This document shows positions 60,721 to 64,000 of a stretch of 64,000 bases of DNA, in pieces (position 1 is the first letter of the stretch; each line of letters starts with the position of its first letter). The stretch covers positions 26,403-90,402 of the forward strand of contig CAYJGB010000006.1 in NCBI GenBank assembly GCA_964369405.1, read 5' to 3'. This DNA comes from CAYJFG01 sp964369405 (lineage in GTDB: Bacteria; Bacillota; Clostridia; Oscillospirales; Acutalibacteraceae). A program made the position numbers and the translations under genes. The notes below the pieces were generated by a model, which did not search any database, was not told where the DNA came from, and saw only the letters and a program-made list of their open reading frames with translations.

Positions 60721-62372
60721 TATATAATCTCTCCTATCTCTATATCTTCATTTACTTTCTCAATATTATCAAGCTCTTTAAATATCTCAGCTTTTGTGTT
60801 TTCATCAATATTACTGTTTTCTATATCTTCATACGAATACACTCTACTAACCTCTACATCATCGCAGTAATATACAAATTCTACACTCTTACTAAAATCA
60901 TTATCTTTAAATGTATATGGGTAAAAGCCTTCATCTCTAACTGCTTTTAATATAGTATTATGTAATTTTTGAATGTCCTCAATCTGTGATTTTTCAGAGT
61001 ATTGTTGTGATAATACTACATCATAATATTGATATCCATTGCTACTTTCTGATATACGATAACTCACTTCAACATAATCAACTTCCTCAACATCTGGCAT
61101 ATAAGTATCAGTACCAAAAAGACCAGTTGAAAAAATTGTGAATACTGACACTACAAGTAATGCACAAGCTATACATTCAATCTTATATTTTTTAAGTTTT
61201 GCATTGTTTTTAGTTGATATAACTGTTGCTAGTATATAAATTCCAACGCTACTAGCAATTAAAATTATGATAGACATCACAAAAATTAAAATAGGGTTAA
61301 TTTGATTTTGACCAGCAATGTTATCTATATTAAACAACCTTATTATTGAATATAATATTATGAAAGCAAATGTAGCTGTAACCATACATTTAAATATTAT
61401 AGGAATTAATCTGAAAGCAAAAGGTTTTGCAGCAAATTGAGAATTTCTTTTTTTAGCAACAAAATAAGCAACTGCTAACAATACACCTATAGCAAGCAAA
61501 TTATATAATACAGTAAGACCATCTATAGTAATCAGTAAGTTTCCAAAATATCCTGATTCAATTGTTGTATTTCCTAAATCATCATAATTTATTCCATTAT
61601 TTGCACCTAACACAACAGATATTAAAACATTAGCAGCTGGAGCAAGTAACAATGTAACAAAATACATAAACTGATTATCTACTAATGAATTTATAAAATA
61701 TGATGGTTGATTAATAAACCCATCAATACCTAATACAAATGTTATATTTAAAATATCAAAGATACCACAAACAATAAGTATAAGAAGATTTAGCCCTATT
61801 ATAGATGCTATATATGTGCTTTTTTTACCACAAAGTAGACCAATAAACATATTGAATGTATACATTAAAGTGATAATTGGTATAAGGTATAGTAAATAAG
61901 TGCAAGTATCTAGTAGTAACTGAGTATAAGAGTATTCAAGCTCTGAAAGTAGTGTAAATGTATTAATACCGATAAAACTAGCAACTATAACTGGAATTAA
62001 TATAAGTTTTAAACCAGATACATATTGACTCAAAAATAATATTGGCTTTGGTAAAGGCATACTCATATAGCTATCGCATTGACGTTTACTATGTAAGTAA
62101 GAACACATATCTAAACAAACTGTTATTGAGTAAAAAAAGGTTAGTACAATTGTTACCATTAGACCAAAAATAAAAACATTGCTATCTTCCCATTCAAAAC
62201 CATAACTACCAGATGAAAAGAACTCAATAAAATATACAACTAGTAAAATTAGAGAGAACATTATCATACGAGGGATATTATCTTTAACGTTCCATTTAAT
62301 CATTGATACAAAAGGACTTTTTAAAAAACTTTTATTATTCGCTTCCAATTTTTTATTATAAGTTTGTGTCAT
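60720..62372 (-). CDS. ABC-2 type transporter permease
   Basis: The 550 residues have about 12 hydrophobic helices, a YLHSKRQCDSYMSMPLP motif and a shorter soluble C-terminus than its partner. Its start lies within the end of the ATPase gene (17-base overlap) and its stop overlaps the next permease start by one base, so all three are translationally coupled. Confidence 0.82.
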   Translation of the reverse strand: MTQTYNKKLEANNKSFLKSPFVSMIKWNVKDNIPRMIMFSLILLVVYFIEFFSSGSYGFEWEDSNVFIFGLMVTIVLTFFYSITVCLDMCSYLHSKRQCDSYMSMPLPKPILFLSQYVSGLKLILIPVIVASFIGINTFTLLSELEYSYTQLLLDTCTYLLYLIPIITLMYTFNMFIGLLCGKKSTYIASIIGLNLLILIVCGIFDILNITFVLGIDGFINQPSYFINSLVDNQFMYFVTLLLAPAANVLISVVLGANNGINYDDLGNTTIESGYFGNLLITIDGLTVLYNLLAIGVLLAVAYFVAKKRNSQFAAKPFAFRLIPIIFKCMVTATFAFIILYSIIRLFNIDNIAGQNQINPILIFVMSIIILIASSVGIYILATVISTKNNAKLKKYKIECIACALLVVSVFTIFSTGLFGTDTYMPDVEEVDYVEVSYRISESSNGYQYYDVVLSQQYSEKSQIEDIQKLHNTILKAVRDEGFYPYTFKDNDFSKSVEFVYYCDDVEVSRVYSYEDIENSNIDENTKAEIFKELDNIEKVNEDIEIGEII

Positions 62373-63249
62373 ATCCTAACACCTCAACTTCGCTAATAAA
62401 TATTTCTTCTAATGTTAATGGAAGAGTTTCTACAAATATTGGACTTAGTTTTTCTAACTTTTGTAGTATATCTTGTTTTTCACCTTTTACTACTAAATCA
62501 TATAAAAGCCCTCTGTTCATAACTTTTACTACATTTACTTCATCAAATGCATCAGGAGTAACTGCTTTTTTGAATGCTATTTGAATTTTATGTATCTTAT
62601 CTTTCATATCTTCTATATTCTCTGTTTGAATTACTTTGCCTTTTTCTAGTATTGCTACACTGTCGCATATATCCTCAACTTCTCTTAAGTTGTGAGATGC
62701 TACTACAATAGTAGTTTCGTTAGTAGCTACTAGATTTATTAACATTTTTTTAAATCTAACTCTAACTACTGGGTCAAGCCCATCGAAAACTTCGTCCATA
62801 ATTAAATATTTAGGTTTTACAGAAAGTGCAAGTATTAAATATGCTTGCCTTTGCATTCCTTTAGACATATTATGTATTTTTTTCTTTGTATCTAGTGGGA
62901 ATATTTCTAACATTTTGTTATAAATTTTTTCGTCCCAACTGTGAGCATAAACATTTTTATACAGAGTAACTGTATTAGCTATTGTAGCAGTGCTTGAAAA
63001 ATATGGGTTATCTGGCACAAAAAATAGCAGTTCTTTAGCTTTTCTATTTTCGTACACTTTGTTTTCATCATAAAATACTGCACCTTTGTCAGTGTCATAA
63101 ATTCCACACATTGCTCTAAGTAAAGTAGATTTACCAGAACCATTAGGACCTAATAGCCCAAATATTGAGCCGTTGTTAACTTTAATATTTACACTATCTA
63201 ACGCAGTGAAGTCACCAAATTTCTTTGTAACATTAGCTATTTTTATCAT
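62356..63249 (-). CDS. ABC transporter ATP-binding protein
   Basis: The 297 residues include Walker A GPNGSGKST (34-42), a degenerate ABC signature (MSKGMQRQ), Walker B LIMDEVFDGLDP and the switch His in VASHN. It powers the two permeases. It overlaps the regulator gene by four bases. Confidence 0.95.
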   Translation of the reverse strand: MIKIANVTKKFGDFTALDSVNIKVNNGSIFGLLGPNGSGKSTLLRAMCGIYDTDKGAVFYDENKVYENRKAKELLFFVPDNPYFSSTATIANTVTLYKNVYAHSWDEKIYNKMLEIFPLDTKKKIHNMSKGMQRQAYLILALSVKPKYLIMDEVFDGLDPVVRVRFKKMLINLVATNETTIVVASHNLREVEDICDSVAILEKGKVIQTENIEDMKDKIHKIQIAFKKAVTPDAFDEVNVVKVMNRGLLYDLVVKGEKQDILQKLEKLSPIFVETLPLTLEEIFISEVEVLGYDTNL

Positions 63250-63620
63250 TTTGAATCCTCCGTATTGTAAACTTTATCAACTATTTGGATAACATCATTA
63301 TGATTTATTCCAAAGTCTTTACATTTTTTTACATTTTCTGTTGTTTCCTGTTTTATAGAATTTAAATAACTTTCACTACCCGATAAAGTGTCAGAAACAA
63401 AAGCTCCCCTACCAACAGCAGTATAAATTATGTTATCTCTTTCTAGGAGTTGATACGTTTTAGCAACAGTGTTAGGGTTTACACCTAGGTCACCTGCTAA
63501 GGCTCGAACTGTGGGCAATTTATCTTGAGGTTTAAGTAGCCCTAATGCAATGAGTTTTATAACATTGTTATAAAGTTGCTCATAAATAGGTGCTCTGCTT
63601 TTAATATCAATAGAAAACAT
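63246..63620 (-). CDS. GntR family regulator, YtrA subfamily
   Basis: I start at ATG 63620 with GAAAGGAG 8 bases upstream. The 124 residues hold the GntR winged helix (PIYEQLYNNVIKLIALG, LPTVRALAGDLGVNPNTVAKTYQLLE) and a very short effector region, as in YtrA. YtrA proteins repress the ABC operon they lead. Repeated GTACAAT elements upstream are the likely operator. Confidence 0.92.
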   Translation of the reverse strand: MFSIDIKSRAPIYEQLYNNVIKLIALGLLKPQDKLPTVRALAGDLGVNPNTVAKTYQLLERDNIIYTAVGRGAFVSDTLSGSESYLNSIKQETTENVKKCKDFGINHNDVIQIVDKVYNTEDSK

Positions 63621-63672
63621 TAAAAAAACTCCTTTCAAATTATTAATCGCTATCGTATAATTGTATTACGTT

Positions 63673-63712
63673 AACTAGTACAATTAAATTGTACCACTCA
63701 AACTAGTACAAT
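63673..63712 (-). promoter_or_regulatory. Operator-like repeats upstream of the GntR-ABC operon
   Basis: GTACAATT-A-AATTGTAC (63678-63694) is a perfect 17-base palindrome. AACTAGTACAAT occurs at 63673-63684 and again at 63701-63712, 28 bases apart. The palindrome resembles YtrA-type sites and lies about 60 bases before the ATG. The core promoter is not clear. Confidence 0.65.
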
Positions 63713-63842
63713 GCAAGCTTTTTTTGAAAATTATACTTATTTTATGATTTCAACTTATTTAATAGTTGTTTATGTTCATTTTTTTGTTTAAATTATATAA
63801 TTATATTATTGATATTAGATTTTTTACTCAATTCAACATCAC

Positions 63843-64000
63843 ACCCCAAACGTGATAACGTAAAAGTTTTGTCCACTTTTTCAAAAGTGGTGGTGTTTGA
63901 GGCAACGCCTCAAGGTCTTGTCGGCATTTTTTCGAAGAAAAAAGTAGCGTAAAGCGATTTTTTGAGGGTGAATTTTCTCTGAAAGAGAAAAGAGGGTGCT
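63843..64000 (+). repeat. Triloop-hairpin repeat, copy 3, cut by the window edge
   Basis: It holds hairpins CCACTTTT-TC-AAAAGTGG, TTGAGGC-AAC-GCCTCAA, TTTTTTC-GAA-GAAAAAA and TTTTCTCT-GAA-AGAGAAAA, in the order seen at 18525-18690 on the opposite strand. The 130 bases to its left (63713-63842) are AT-rich with nothing I can name. Confidence 0.7.

Overview
This is a low-G+C (roughly 30% by eye) bacterial chromosome segment from an anaerobic Clostridia-type Bacillota. The evidence is the ferredoxin-dependent 2-oxoacid oxidoreductase operon, FabK-type fatty-acid synthesis, an agr quorum-sensing locus, SleB-like and holin/amidase cell-wall genes, family-4 UDG, PduL, strong AGGAGG ribosome sites and many TTGACA-17-TATAAT promoters. 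Surface proteins related to starch-degrading gut Firmicutes (X25 modules, a cohesin-like domain, a CBM26-like module) suggest a gut or rumen habitat. No rRNA, tRNA, CRISPR array or intact transposase was found.

Layout. 1-7.7 kb: a left-truncated M14 peptidase; a NUDIX/membrane protein/RibF operon; an M23 peptidase; and a DUF4358 lipoprotein - MBOAT - DHHW set that probably acetylates a surface polymer. 7.9-15.9 kb: a type IV pilus locus, with a leftward operon of one giant pseudopilin (about 1,924 aa, InlB-type repeats plus a CBM26-like module) and two minor pilins, divergent from a major pilin. 16-21.3 kb: an AIM24/SPFH pair and a large wall-type protein with four X25-like modules and a cohesin-like domain. 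21.4-28 kb: galE, pduL, UDG, a DtxR/MntR regulator, truB and valS. 28.3-33.9 kb: a tiny membrane peptide, then a leftward operon (zinc-ribbon protein, MetY, P-loop ATPase, four-subunit 2-oxoacid:ferredoxin oxidoreductase). 34-35.1 kb: an XRE/DUF3169 pair with an operator.

36.1-45.9 kb: a MarR (FabT-type) regulator followed by fabH-fabK-fabD-fabG-fabF-accB-fabZ-accC-accD-accA. This is a full type II fatty-acid elongation and malonyl-CoA set except that acpP is absent. 46.1-50 kb: agrD-agrB divergent from agrA-agrC and a Cys-rich membrane protein. 50-58.6 kb: a 5'-nucleotidase, a Crp/Fnr regulator, CYTH, a BIG2-SleB protein, an amidase-holin pair, and CD225 and DUF2752 membrane proteins. 58.7-63.6 kb: a GntR(YtrA)-ABC transporter operon. 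The right edge is repeat sequence.

The least explained content is non-coding. Two copies of a four-way-junction (cloverleaf) palindromic element (35.1 and 40.3 kb) keep their stems while stem sequence changes; one lies inside the fatty-acid operon. A composite hairpin repeat sits three times between convergent gene ends. A second repeat family is built from triloop hairpins with compensatory changes. A MITE-like element lies beside the Crp/Fnr gene. In several transcription units the synonymous third base switches from T near the promoter to A further downstream, even inside single genes.
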